This document shows positions 11,487-20,186 of a DNA stretch of 64,000 nucleotides, piece by piece. Both the position numbers and the translations under genes were made by a program. The stretch is from RH-AL1 sp964244495 (lineage in GTDB: Bacteria; Pseudomonadota; Alphaproteobacteria; Rhizobiales; Beijerinckiaceae): NCBI GenBank assembly GCA_964244495.1, contig CAXTIU010000009.1, forward strand, positions 1 through 64,000, read 5' to 3'. Numbering within the stretch: position 1 is the first letter of the stretch; each line of letters begins with the position of its first letter. The notes beneath the pieces are model-generated. The model searched no databases. It had not been told where the DNA came from and worked only from the letters and a program-made list of their open reading frames with translations.

Positions 11487-12365
11487 TCAGGCGCGGTGGC
11501 CGATGGCCGTCGGCACGGCCGGGCGCGGCAAGTCGACCGGTGCGGATCGCGGGGACTGTGCGTCCTTGGCGAACAGGAACTGGCGGCCGCCGTCCGCCTT
11601 GAGCGTGTGGCAGAGCGTCCCGATCCGCTCGGCGCCACCGAGCGCCAGCACGCCGTCGTCCAACAGGGCGTCGCTGAGCTGGCCGAGCACGCGCGCCTTG
11701 GTCGCGGCATCGAAGTAGATCAGCACGTTGCGACAGAAGATGACGTCGAAGCGCCCGAGATCCTTGAAGCCATCCATGAGGTTCAGCGTCGAGAAGGCGA
11801 TCTTGGCCCGCATGTAGTCGCTGATCTGCCAGCTTTCGCCGCTCCTCTGGAAATAGCGCAGGAGCGACGTGACGGGAAGGCCGCGCTGCACCTCGAACTG
11901 GCTGTAGCGACCCCGCTTCGCCGTCTCGATCACGGATCGCGAGAGATCGGTCGCGACGATCTCGATCCGCCAGCCGGAGAGCCGGCGCATGTGCTCGTCG
12001 ATCAGCATGGCGATGGAGTAGGGCTCCTGGCCGGTCGAACAGCCGGCGCACCAGATCCGGAGGCGGCGGTGGTCGGCGCGGGCCGCGATCAGCCTCGGGA
12101 GCAGCTGGTCGGCGAAGGTTTGGAACAGGGTCTTGTCGCGGAAGAAGGACGTTTCGTTGATCGTCAAGGCCTCCGTCACCGCCAAGGCGAGGTCCGACCG
12201 CGCGTTCGCCTGCAGGCACCGGCTGAGGTCGTCCAGTCCGCTCAGCTTGGCGTCGCGCAGGATGGATTGAAGCCGATCCTCGATGAGGTAGCGCTTGTCG
12301 TCGTCGAGCGACAGGCCGGAGGCCTCGCGCAGGAAGCGCTGGAGGGAAGCGAAGCCCGCGCTCAC
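11487..12365 (-). CDS. cheR: Chemotaxis protein methyltransferase CheR
   Basis: Methylates glutamates of chemoreceptors using S-adenosylmethionine; the antagonist of CheB in adaptation. About 292 residues. An N-terminal helical domain (LREASGLSLDDDKRYLIEDRL) is followed by the SAM-binding methyltransferase domain with IWCAGCSTGQEPYSIAM and FDVIFCRNVLIYFD. GTG at 12365 is chosen because it overlaps the cheB stop in a GTGA arrangement typical of translational coupling and gives the family-like start VSAGFASLQRFL. It is the last gene of the che operon. Confidence 0.93.
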   Translation of the reverse strand: MSAGFASLQRFLREASGLSLDDDKRYLIEDRLQSILRDAKLSGLDDLSRCLQANARSDLALAVTEALTINETSFFRDKTLFQTFADQLLPRLIAARADHRRLRIWCAGCSTGQEPYSIAMLIDEHMRRLSGWRIEIVATDLSRSVIETAKRGRYSQFEVQRGLPVTSLLRYFQRSGESWQISDYMRAKIAFSTLNLMDGFKDLGRFDVIFCRNVLIYFDAATKARVLGQLSDALLDDGVLALGGAERIGTLCHTLKADGGRQFLFAKDAQSPRSAPVDLPRPAVPTAIGHRA

Positions 12366-13030
12366 GCCGCGCCCACGGCGGGTTGCAGGCGGCGCACCAC
12401 GTCGGCGGCGAGTCCCTTCGGATCGAGGATCGCGGAAGCGAGATCGGCCTTGGCGACGACGCCCGGCATGCCCCAGACCGCCGAGCTCGCCTTGTCCTGG
12501 ACGATCACGCAGCCGCCGGCCGCCACGATCGCGCGGGCGCCGGTGAGGCCGTCCTTGCCCATGCCGGACAGGACGATGCCGAGCGCGCGGGACCCGTGGC
12601 TCGCCGCCGCGGAGGCGAACATGACGTCGACCGCCGGCCGGCACAGGTCCTGGGCGGAGCCCTCGACCGGGACGACGGCTATGCCACTTTCGGAACGCTC
12701 GAAGGCGCAATGTCCGTCGCCGGGCGCGAAATACACGAGGCCGGCCTTCAAGGGCGCCCGTCGCACGACGACGTGCGTCGCCACGTTGCAGACGCGGGCG
12801 ACATGCGCCGCGACGACGGGCATGAGGTCGGCCGGCATGTGAAGGGTCACGCAGACCGGCACGAGCGGCAGGATGCCGGCGAGGTCCTCGATCAGGGCGA
12901 TCAAGGCCTGCGGGCCCCCGGTCGAGGCGCCGATCAGGACGATGGTCGGGGCGACGGGCGCCTGAACGGCCTTCGCGGATGCGGCGGGACGACGTCGGGG
13001 CAAGGACGCGGTCGGTTTCAAGGTTTCCAT
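12362..13030 (-). CDS. cheB: Receptor methylesterase CheB, catalytic domain only
   Basis: Removes methyl groups from, and deamidates, chemoreceptors. The product (222 residues from METLKP) contains only the catalytic domain. The Ser-His-Asp triad is visible in GASTGGPQAL, VTLHMPADL and GMGKDGLTGA. The N-terminal receiver domain and linker of canonical CheB are absent, so this CheB cannot be activated by its own phosphorylation. The start is uncertain: ATG at 13030 is chosen, but the frame is open to an ATG at 13120 inside the 13-bp repeat array. It overlaps cheR by 4 bases. Confidence 0.88.
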   Translation of the reverse strand: METLKPTASLPRRRPAASAKAVQAPVAPTIVLIGASTGGPQALIALIEDLAGILPLVPVCVTLHMPADLMPVVAAHVARVCNVATHVVVRRAPLKAGLVYFAPGDGHCAFERSESGIAVVPVEGSAQDLCRPAVDVMFASAAASHGSRALGIVLSGMGKDGLTGARAIVAAGGCVIVQDKASSAVWGMPGVVAKADLASAILDPKGLAADVVRRLQPAVGAA

Positions 13031-13101
13031 GCGTGTGCGGCCTATATGTCGTCCGGTCGCGGCGAACAGCGCCGGCCTGGACGTGCGAAGGGGATGTCCA
13101 C

Positions 13102-13156
13102 GGACATGGAGGATGGACATGGAGGATGAACATGGAGGACGGACATGGAGGATGGA
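13102..13156. repeat. 13-bp tandem repeat in the cheY-cheB spacer
   Basis: There are four head-to-tail copies of GGACATGGAGGAT (13102-13114, 13115-13127, 13128-13140 with two changes, 13141-13153) plus a partial GGA. Each copy carries CAT on the plus strand, so an ATG on the cheB-coding strand. Because 13 is not a multiple of 3, each ATG lies in a different frame from its neighbour; the one at 13120 is in frame with cheB. Such arrays can change copy number by slippage. Confidence 0.9.
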
Positions 13157-13202
13157 GCGGGGCGCGCAGGCCGCGGACCCGTCCGGCGGCCGGCTCGAGG
13201 CC

Positions 13203-13574
13203 CTAGGAGGCGATGAGACCGACTTCCTCGAGTTTCGAGGCGATGATCTGCTTGTCGAACGGCTTCATGATGTATTCGTCGGCACCGGCATGGATCGCCC
13301 GGGTGATCTGCGAGATCTCGTTCTCCGTGGTGCAGAACACGACCTTGGGCTCCAGGCCCCCGTCGAGCTTGCGCAGCTCGTGGAGGAAGGTGATGCCGTC
13401 CATGACCGGCATGTTCCAGTCGAGCAGGATGGCGTCCGGCATCATGGCCCTGCAGGCGTTCAAAGCCTCCAGGCCGTTCTCGGCCTCGCGCGTGAGGAAG
13501 CCGAGCGCCGCCAGGATGCGTTGCGCGACCTTGCGGATCACCCGCGAGTCATCGACGATCATGATTTGCTTCAT
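13203..13574 (-). CDS. cheY: Chemotaxis response regulator CheY
   Basis: A 123-residue single-domain receiver. The acid pocket is Asp8/Asp9 (IVDDSRVIRK), the phospho-acceptor is Asp52 (LLDWNMPVMDG), Thr82/Thr83 (CTTENE) is the switch and Lys104 (IMKPFDK) is conserved. It carries the CheA phosphate to the flagellar motor or acts as a phosphate sink. It lies 34 bases downstream of cheW in the che operon and is followed by the repeat-containing spacer before cheB. Confidence 0.93.
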   Translation of the reverse strand: MKQIMIVDDSRVIRKVAQRILAALGFLTREAENGLEALNACRAMMPDAILLDWNMPVMDGITFLHELRKLDGGLEPKVVFCTTENEISQITRAIHAGADEYIMKPFDKQIIASKLEEVGLIAS

Positions 13575-13608
13575 CGGGTCGGTTCCAGCGTTCGGTGGGC
13601 GGCGCTCG

Positions 13609-14031
13609 TCACGTGTCGGACTCGAAGCTGAGGACCCAGTCGAGGTCGAGGACGGGCAGGATGAGGGCGTCCAACCTGTGAACGGATGCGAGCTTCGCGC
13701 TGGCCGCGCCGAGGTGCGGCGGGATGTCGATCTCCGTCCCGTGGTCGAGCATGATCACGTCGCCGACCTCGTCGACGATCAGGGCGAAGTTCTCGCCCCG
13801 GTGCTCGATGCCCACGGCGAGGGCCGAGGTCTCGGCCGCCTTCGGATCGCCCAGCAGCCGCCGTCGCAGGCTGATCGCCGTGACGATCTTGCCGCGCAGG
13901 TTGACGAGGCCGAGGACCTCCATCGGCGCCAGCGGCACGGGCGTGACGGCGACGATCTCGAACACGGTCTGGATCGCCTCGACCGGCAGCCCGAAGGTGC
14001 GTCCCCCGGTGACGATGGTGAAGCAGCGCAT
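13609..14031 (-). CDS. cheW: Chemotaxis coupling protein CheW
   Basis: Links chemoreceptors to CheA. About 140 residues, a single CheW-like SH3-type domain: MRCFTIVTGGRTFGLPVEAIQ at the start (written in parts: MRCFTIV, FGLPVEAIQTVFE), then VLGLVNLRGKIVTAISLR and ENFALIVDEVGDVI. ATG at 14031 is chosen because the upstream open part has no CheW similarity. It sits between cheA (84 bases upstream) and cheY in the same operon. Confidence 0.92.
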   Translation of the reverse strand: MRCFTIVTGGRTFGLPVEAIQTVFEIVAVTPVPLAPMEVLGLVNLRGKIVTAISLRRRLLGDPKAAETSALAVGIEHRGENFALIVDEVGDVIMLDHGTEIDIPPHLGAASAKLASVHRLDALILPVLDLDWVLSFESDT

Positions 14032-14114
14032 GGCGAGCGGCGAATGACCGGCGTCGCGCCGGGAGGCTTCGGGGCGCGGCCCGCTGGGGCGCGGCGTTTG
14101 GCGTTCCGCGCTTC

Positions 14115-16682
14115 TCACGCCGCGAACTCCCGGATGATGCGCTCTTCCAAGGTGTGCGTTCCCAGCATCTTCGTGTCGAGGTTCGCCTGCAGCATGGCGA
14201 GAAGGCCCGGACGGTCGAACTTGCCGACGACGCCGCACATCCCCGCCGTCGTGGCCGCCTCGTTGATGATCGGCGCCGCGTGGGTGGCCAGAGCGATGAT
14301 CGGGATCGCGGCGTGCTTGGACTCGTGCCTGATCTGACGCGCGAGCGTGTACCCGTCCATGTCCGGCATGTCGGTGTCGGTGACGATGGCGTTGAAGACG
14401 GCGCCCTTCGACAGCAGGAACAGCGCGTCGTGGCCGGAAGCCGCCGTGGTCACCCGATAGCCTGCCGCCGTCAGGATCGGCGACAGCATGTCCCTGAAGA
14501 AGAGCCTGTCGTCGACGAGCAGGACGGAGAAGCGGTTGACCACGCCGCGCGCCAGGGCATCCGGCCGCGCCAGCTTGACGTAATGGGAGATGTCGATGAT
14601 CTCGACCACTTTGTCCCCGACCCGTGCGGACCCGATGGTGCCCGGCGTGGCGCTGGCGATCTCGATGTCGAGGATGTCCTCGACGATGTCGATGATCTCG
14701 TCGACGATCAGGCCGACGCTCTCGCCCCCGATGCCGAGCACCAGGACCGGACGTTCGCCGGCCGTGTCCGCGGCCGGCTGGCCGTCGATCCGCAGCAGCG
14801 GCATCAGGAAGCCGCGGTGCTGCATGACGAGCATGCCGTCGCTGACCGCCATGGCGCCCGAGACCGCCGACTCGATGCGGGAGATCAAGGACAGGGGCAC
14901 CATCTTCAGGGCGCCCTCGCCGGACCGGAACAGGATCAGCCGGGTCTTCTCGCGCGGGGGAACGAAGCGTTCGGCGACGTGCTGCACGCCGAGTTCCAGC
15001 CCCTGGCTCAGGCCCAGCGTCTTGGCGATGCCGACGGTGTCGAGGATCAGCACGACCGAGCCGTCGCCGAGGATCGTGTGGCCGGAGAAGACGAAGAGGT
15101 GGGCCAGCGACGCGCCGAGCGGCTTGACGACGATCTCCTGCACGTCCGCCACCGCGTCGACGACGATGCCGAAGGCGTGCGAGCCGAACCGCATGATGAT
15201 GGCGAGCCTCACGTCCTCGATCGCGACCGGGCCGTGCTCGAGCTTGAAGATCTCGCTGAGGTCGACCAGCGGCAGCACCTTGTCGCGCAGCCTGAGCACC
15301 ATGCCCCCTTCGACGCGTTCCACGGTGTGGCCGGACCCCTTGCCGAAGCCGATCGCCTCGATGACCGACTGCTGCGGCAGCGCGAAGCGGTGCGAGCCCG
15401 CCTCGACGATCAGCGCCGGCGCGATGGCGAGCGTCAGGGGAATCTTGAGGTTGAAGCTCGTGCCCTTGCCCTGGGTCGAGGTCACCGTGATCGATCCGCC
15501 GATCGTCTCGATGTTTTCCCGCACGACGTCGAGGCCGACGCCCCGTCCCGAGATGCTCGTGACGGTCGTCGCCGTCGAGAATTCCGGCACGAAGATGAAG
15601 CGGTAGATCGCCTCGGGCGGCATGTGCTCGAGGTCGGCGAGGCCGACCAAGCCCCGCGACAACGCCTTGGCCTTGATCTTCTCGAGGTCCAGGCCGCGCC
15701 CGTCGTCGGCGATGGAAACGGCGATGTAGCCCGCCTCGTGACTCGCCGAGATGCGGATGGTCCCCGTTTCGGACTTGCCGGCGGCGGCGCGCTGCTGGGG
15801 CGGCTCGATCCCGTGGTCGGCGGCGTTGCGCAGCAGGTGGGTCAAGGGATCGCGGATGACCTCGATCAACTGGCGGTCGAGTTCGGTTTCGCCGCCGTCG
15901 ACGAGCAGCGTCAGCTTCTTGTGCGTTTCCGCCGCGAGCTCGCGGATCAGCCGCGGCAGCCGGGTGAACAGCCGGCTCAAGGGCTGCATGCGGGCCCGCA
16001 TCACCGAGTCCTGGAGATCGCTGGTGAGGGAGGACAGGCGCTGCATGGGCGCCTTGATCGATTCGTCCTCCTGCTTGCGGTTGATCTCGAGAAGCTGGTT
16101 GCGTGTCAGCACCAGTTCCGACACGAGCACCATGATGCGTTCCAGCGCGGTCACGTCGACGCGGATCGTTTCCGTCCGCTTCGCGCGGGCCACGGGGGCC
16201 GGAACGGAAGGGTCGACCTCGCCCGAGGCCGGCGCGACGGCCGGCGGGCGGTGCGGGGCGGCGGCCGCCGGGAACGCCGGCTCGATGGCCGGGTCCGCTT
16301 GGGAGGTGAGGTCGCCCCGGTGGACGTCGAGCGCCTCGATCAGGTCGGCGTCGTCGCCGCGCGGCTCGGCCCCGGTCGCTTCCAGCTCGGCCAGGATGAC
16401 GCGGACGCGATCGACCACGGCGAGGATCAACGTGACGACGACCGGGGTCGCCGCCGCCCCGTCGCGCAGGTCCGACATCACCGCCTCGGCGGCATGGGTC
16501 AGCGCCTCCAGGCGGCTCAGCCCCAGGAAGCCGCAGGTCCCCTTGATCGTGTGAACGAGCCGGAAGATGCTCGACAGGATCGCCGAATTGGTGGGATCGC
16601 TCTCGAACTGGATGAGTTGGGAACTCGCCGCCTCGATGTGCTCGGAGGTTTCCGCCAGGAAGTCGTTGAGAAGGTCATCCAT
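14115..16682 (-). CDS. cheA: Hybrid chemotaxis histidine kinase CheA with C-terminal receiver
   Basis: About 855 residues. Domains in order: HPt with phospho-His44 (RLVHTIKGTCGFLG), linker, dimerisation helices (LERIMVLVSELVLTRNQLLE), HATPase (DPLTHLLRNAADHGIE, DDGRGLD, SGRGVGLDVV), two CheW-like regions, and a C-terminal receiver from about 714 to the end with phospho-Asp at about 769 (TDTDMPDMDG). Canonical CheA lacks the receiver; this is a CheA-REC hybrid. The start MDDLLNDFLAETSEH (16682) is preferred to an ATG 11 codons upstream because it matches the HPt start. First gene of cheA-cheW-cheY-cheB-cheR; no receptor gene is nearby. Confidence 0.95.
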   Translation of the reverse strand: MDDLLNDFLAETSEHIEAASSQLIQFESDPTNSAILSSIFRLVHTIKGTCGFLGLSRLEALTHAAEAVMSDLRDGAAATPVVVTLILAVVDRVRVILAELEATGAEPRGDDADLIEALDVHRGDLTSQADPAIEPAFPAAAAPHRPPAVAPASGEVDPSVPAPVARAKRTETIRVDVTALERIMVLVSELVLTRNQLLEINRKQEDESIKAPMQRLSSLTSDLQDSVMRARMQPLSRLFTRLPRLIRELAAETHKKLTLLVDGGETELDRQLIEVIRDPLTHLLRNAADHGIEPPQQRAAAGKSETGTIRISASHEAGYIAVSIADDGRGLDLEKIKAKALSRGLVGLADLEHMPPEAIYRFIFVPEFSTATTVTSISGRGVGLDVVRENIETIGGSITVTSTQGKGTSFNLKIPLTLAIAPALIVEAGSHRFALPQQSVIEAIGFGKGSGHTVERVEGGMVLRLRDKVLPLVDLSEIFKLEHGPVAIEDVRLAIIMRFGSHAFGIVVDAVADVQEIVVKPLGASLAHLFVFSGHTILGDGSVVLILDTVGIAKTLGLSQGLELGVQHVAERFVPPREKTRLILFRSGEGALKMVPLSLISRIESAVSGAMAVSDGMLVMQHRGFLMPLLRIDGQPAADTAGERPVLVLGIGGESVGLIVDEIIDIVEDILDIEIASATPGTIGSARVGDKVVEIIDISHYVKLARPDALARGVVNRFSVLLVDDRLFFRDMLSPILTAAGYRVTTAASGHDALFLLSKGAVFNAIVTDTDMPDMDGYTLARQIRHESKHAAIPIIALATHAAPIINEAATTAGMCGVVGKFDRPGLLAMLQANLDTKMLGTHTLEERIIREFAA

Positions 16683-16795
16683 GAACGTTCGCACGAGCCT
16701 CCCGGAGCGGGACACCGCATGATCGTTCTCTTAGGTTAAGGAGCGCTGAAGCAAGCCGCGGCGGTCGCCACCGAAGGGCGCCGCCGGCCCGCCCG

Positions 16796-17506
16796 TCAAA
16801 CGCGGGGCTTCACGCCCTTCAGCTTGCCGAACACCGAGTCGAGGTCGACGTCGCCGTCGGGCGTCCGGGCCTGCGGCGCGTCGGCGAACACCGGCCCGTC
16901 CGGCTGGGGCACCTCGCGCGGGCCGGTGGTGATCTCGGCCGGCACGAGGGTCGGGCCGCGCTCGGCCGGCACCGGCCCGCGCTCCTTGGCCGCGCGGTTG
17001 ACCTCGAAGTCGAGATCGATCTGCGAACACAGGCCCAGGGTGACCGGGTCCATCGGCGCGAGCGAGGCGGAGTTCCAGTGGGTGCGGGTGCGGATCGCCT
17101 CCAGCGTCGTCTTGGTGGTGCCGGCGAGGCGCATGATCTGGGCGTCCTTCAGCTCCGGATGATTACGGACCAGCCACAGGATCGCGTTGGGCCGGTCCTG
17201 CCGGCGCGACAAAGGGGTGTAGCGCGCGCCGCGCCGGGGCTTGATCTCCGGCATGCGCACCTTGGAAACGGCGAGCGAGAGGTGATAGCCCTCCGTCTTC
17301 TCCGCCTTCGCGATCTCCTCGCGGGTCAACTGACCCGACGTGATCGGGTCGTGGCCCTTGATGCCGGCCGCGACCTCGCCGTCGGCGATGCCTTTGACCT
17401 CCAGCGGGTGCAGCTTGCAGAAGTCGGCGATCTGATCGAACGTCAGGGAGGTGTTCTCGACGAGCCATACAGCCGTCGCCTTCGGCATCAGCGGCGCGTT
17501 GTTCAT
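16796..17506 (-). CDS. trcR: Cell cycle transcriptional regulator TrcR (DUF1013)
   Basis: A 236-residue DUF1013 protein. Hallmarks are LMPKATAVWLVENTSLTFDQ near the N-terminus, FCKLHPLEVKGIADGEVA, the mid segment DPITSGQLTREEI, and RPNAILWLVRNHPELKDAQI, which reads as a second helix-turn-helix-like unit. The family is a conserved alphaproteobacterial regulator linked to cell-cycle genes. A GGGAGAGG ribosome site precedes the ATG at 17506. It is divergent from the DUF1192 gene at 17702. The C-terminus is Pro-rich and ends SVFGKLKGVKPRV. Confidence 0.9.
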   Translation of the reverse strand: MNNAPLMPKATAVWLVENTSLTFDQIADFCKLHPLEVKGIADGEVAAGIKGHDPITSGQLTREEIAKAEKTEGYHLSLAVSKVRMPEIKPRRGARYTPLSRRQDRPNAILWLVRNHPELKDAQIMRLAGTTKTTLEAIRTRTHWNSASLAPMDPVTLGLCSQIDLDFEVNRAAKERGPVPAERGPTLVPAEITTGPREVPQPDGPVFADAPQARTPDGDVDLDSVFGKLKGVKPRV

Positions 17507-17701
17507 AGGTCCTCTCCCGACCTTGCGGTCTCTTGATCCGGGTGTCCCATCGGTCGGCCGGCGCGGTGCCCGAAACGGCGGCCCATTGCGCGCGGTGCTC
17601 GACGGTTGCGAAAACGGGGAAGCCGCGAGGTATAAGGACGGAGGCCGTCCGACGCAATATGATTGGGTCGACGCGGGACGTGCCGTCGGAGGAGCTTGGT
17701 C

Positions 17702-17902
17702 ATGGAACGCGGGATGCCCGACGACGAGGCGCGCGCGGCGGGAAGGGTCGCGCACGTGCTGGGCGAGGCGCTGGACGATCTGTCCGCGCGCGAACTCGAC
17801 GAGCGGATCGTCCTCCTCCAAGCGGAGATCGAGCGCCTGGAGGTCGCCAAGCGCGCCAGGCGGGCCGCCGCCGATCACGCCGGGTCGGTCTTCAGGTCGT
17901 GA
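17702..17902 (+). CDS. DUF1192 family small protein
   Basis: A 66-residue acidic coiled-coil protein with the DUF1192 core LSARELDERIVLLQAEIERLE and a basic end before FRS. The function is unknown; in many alphaproteobacteria the gene lies beside rcdA, as here (rcdA is 288 bases downstream). GGAGGA lies upstream of the ATG at 17702, and the next in-frame ATG (17714) is less well placed. Likely cytosolic. The neighbourhood with trcR and rcdA suggests a cell-cycle context, which is inference. Confidence 0.83.
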   Translation: MERGMPDDEARAAGRVAHVLGEALDDLSARELDERIVLLQAEIERLEVAKRARRAAADHAGSVFRS

Positions 17903-18189
17903 GGCCAGGATCGGGACGGTTGGCCCGCAGCGGGTCGCTCCGCGTCCCAGGACCGGACACGTGGTTCGTGGACGCGCGGGCGCGGCGCGGCGCGATGACC
18001 CTCGTCGGGTCCCGCCGACGATCACGCGCCCGCCCGCGCCGCCGTGGGGGGAGCCCTCCGTTGAAAGATCGGTATGGCTTTTCCCAAAGTGTTGTTAAGG
18101 TTACTGAAACGTCAACCGGCGGCGGGTTTGGATTGGCGCTAGGATTGCTGCCGCATCGTTGACGAACGTTCGTTGTGTGCGGAGTTGGT

Positions 18190-18720
18190 ATGAGTCAGCG
18201 TCATGACGTATTGGATAGCGCGGGTAATTCCATCCGCTTCGGTGAGAGGCTCGCGGCGTCGGGCTCCTTCAAGACCCTCTTTCGCGACGGCATGGCGCTC
18301 GTCGAGGAAACCGCCGCCTACCTCGACGGCGTCGGCCGCGACGAGGCCAAGGCGCTGCCGCGCGCCGCCGCGCTCGCCTACGCGGCCGAGAGCATGCGGC
18401 TGACGACCAGGCTGATGCAGATCGCGTCCTGGCTCCTCCTGCAACGCGCCGTCAACGAAGGCGAGATGACGCAGGCCGACGTCATGCTCGACAAGCGTCG
18501 GACCCGCAGCGCCTGGCAGCAGGAGCCGGCGGCCGACGATGGCCTCCACCCGCTGCCTGCCGCCTTGAAGGCCTTGATCGCCGACTCGCTGCGGCTACAG
18601 GGCCGCATCATGCGCCTGGACACGCTGATCGCCGACCCCCGGCCCGACGCCATCGGCCCAGGTGGTCCGCGCCCGCTGGAGTCGCAGATGTCGCGCCTGC
18701 GCCAAGCCTTCTGCGCGTGA
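18190..18720 (+). CDS. rcdA: Protease adaptor RcdA (DUF1465)
   Basis: A 176-residue protein, mostly alpha-helical. DUF1465 features are FGERLAASGSFKTLFRDGMALVEETAAYLDG (in parts), AYAAESMRLTTRLMQIASWLLLQRAVNEGEM and a C-terminal ESQMSRLRQAFCA. In Caulobacter RcdA works with CpdR and PopA to deliver CtrA and other substrates to ClpXP; cpdR is also in this window at 26739. ATG at 18190 is chosen because MSQRHD fits the family; a start 5 codons earlier is open. The upstream region holds a lone GTTAAGG but no full CtrA box. Confidence 0.9.
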   Translation: MSQRHDVLDSAGNSIRFGERLAASGSFKTLFRDGMALVEETAAYLDGVGRDEAKALPRAAALAYAAESMRLTTRLMQIASWLLLQRAVNEGEMTQADVMLDKRRTRSAWQQEPAADDGLHPLPAALKALIADSLRLQGRIMRLDTLIADPRPDAIGPGGPRPLESQMSRLRQAFCA

Positions 18721-18764
18721 TGGGCTTCTGCGCGTGACGGCCTTCCGCGCGTGACGCTCCCGGT

Positions 18765-20186
18765 TCAGGCGCCGGCGCGCGCCTTCATGGCGTGGCCGGC
18801 CAGCGTCTTGCCGAGCGTCCACACCGCGCCGGGCACCTTGTGCGCGTCGGCGATGACGTCCTCGAAGGCGCTCTCGATCCAGTCGCAATCGGCGTCGGTG
18901 ATGGTGAGCGGCGGCAGGAGCTTGACCACGTTCATGCCGTGACCGGCGACCTGGACCACGATCTTGTGGTCCTTGAACACCGGTATGGTGATGATCTGGC
19001 TGAACAGGCCGGCGTTGGCGGTCTCCAGCAGCGACCAGGCCGCCTTCAGCTTGAGCGATCGCGGCGAGCCGAACTCCAGGCCGATCATCAGCCCCTTGCC
19101 GCGCACCGTCTTCACGAACTCGTAGCGGTCCGCCATGTCCTGGAACGAGGCCATCAGCCGGGCGCCGGCGCGCGCGGCGTTCTCCACCAGCCGCTCGCTG
19201 GCGATCACCTCCAGCGTCGCGAGGCCGGCCGCCATCGCCAGGTCGTTCTTGGCGAAGGTCGAGCCGTGCACGACCGCCTTGTCCATGCGGCTGAACACCT
19301 TCTCGAAGATGCGCTTGCGGCAGATCACGGCCCCGACGGGGACGTGGCCGCCCGACAGCGCCTTGGCGATCAGCACCATGTCCGGCTCGACGCCCCAGTG
19401 CTCGATCGCCAGGAACGCGCCGGTGCGCCCCAGCCCGGTCTGGATCTCGTCGGCGACGAACAGCGTGCCGTACTTGCGGCACAGCGCCTGCACCCCGGCG
19501 AGGTAGCCGTCGGAGGGCAGGTTCACGCCCTTGCCCTGGATCGGCTCGACGATGAAGGCGGCGACCCGCTTGGTCGACAGGGTCCTTTCCAGCGCGGCGA
19601 GGTCGTCGAAGGGCACCTCGACGCAGCCCGGCAGCAGCGTCCCGAACCCGTCGCGGAACATCTTGTCGCCGGTGAGCGACAGGGCGCCGTAGCTGAGGCC
19701 GTGGAAGGCGTGGTCGGCGTAGGCGATTTCCGGCCGCCCGGTGGTGCAGCGCGCGAACTTGATCGCCGCCTCGACCGCCTCCGCGCCGGAGTTCGAGAAG
19801 AACACCTTATCGAGCCAGGGCGTGTGCGTGAGCAGCCGCTCCGCGAGCACGCCCGACAGGACGGACACGTCCATCTGGATCAGGTTCGGCAGGTCGGAGC
19901 CGAGCACCGCCTTCAGCGCGTCGCGCACGACCGGGTGGTTGCGGCCGATGGCGAACACGCCCCAGCCCGACAGCAGGTCGAGGTAGCGGTCGCCGCGGCG
20001 GTCGAACAGGTACTGGCCCTGGCCGGCCCGGAAGCCGACATCGTAGCCGATCGTCTGCAGCACGCGCACCATCTGCTCGTTGAGGTGCGCGGTGTGCAGG
20101 GCGTAGCGCTCGGGTTCCCGCTCCGCGAGGATGGTGCCGATGTCGAAGGCGCCGACCGGGCGCAGGTTGTCGGCGGACGAGGTCAT
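18765..20186 (-). CDS. Class III aminotransferase, probable hopanoid biosynthesis HpnO
   Basis: A 473-residue PLP-dependent transaminase of the ornithine/acetylornithine branch: SNSGAEAVEAAIKFAR (131-146), the PLP-phosphate aspartate at about 246 (FVADEIQTGLGRTG) and the PLP lysine at about 275 (LIAKALSGGHVPVGAV). The long N-terminus with LNEQMVRVLQTIGYDVGF and the C-terminus VVKLLPPLTITDADCDWIE resemble HpnO, which makes aminobacteriohopanetriol from ribosyl hopane derivatives. No other hopanoid gene is adjacent, so the exact substrate is inferred (about 60% sure). ATG at 20186 is the natural start. Confidence 0.8.
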   Translation of the reverse strand: MTSSADNLRPVGAFDIGTILAEREPERYALHTAHLNEQMVRVLQTIGYDVGFRAGQGQYLFDRRGDRYLDLLSGWGVFAIGRNHPVVRDALKAVLGSDLPNLIQMDVSVLSGVLAERLLTHTPWLDKVFFSNSGAEAVEAAIKFARCTTGRPEIAYADHAFHGLSYGALSLTGDKMFRDGFGTLLPGCVEVPFDDLAALERTLSTKRVAAFIVEPIQGKGVNLPSDGYLAGVQALCRKYGTLFVADEIQTGLGRTGAFLAIEHWGVEPDMVLIAKALSGGHVPVGAVICRKRIFEKVFSRMDKAVVHGSTFAKNDLAMAAGLATLEVIASERLVENAARAGARLMASFQDMADRYEFVKTVRGKGLMIGLEFGSPRSLKLKAAWSLLETANAGLFSQIITIPVFKDHKIVVQVAGHGMNVVKLLPPLTITDADCDWIESAFEDVIADAHKVPGAVWTLGKTLAGHAMKARAGA

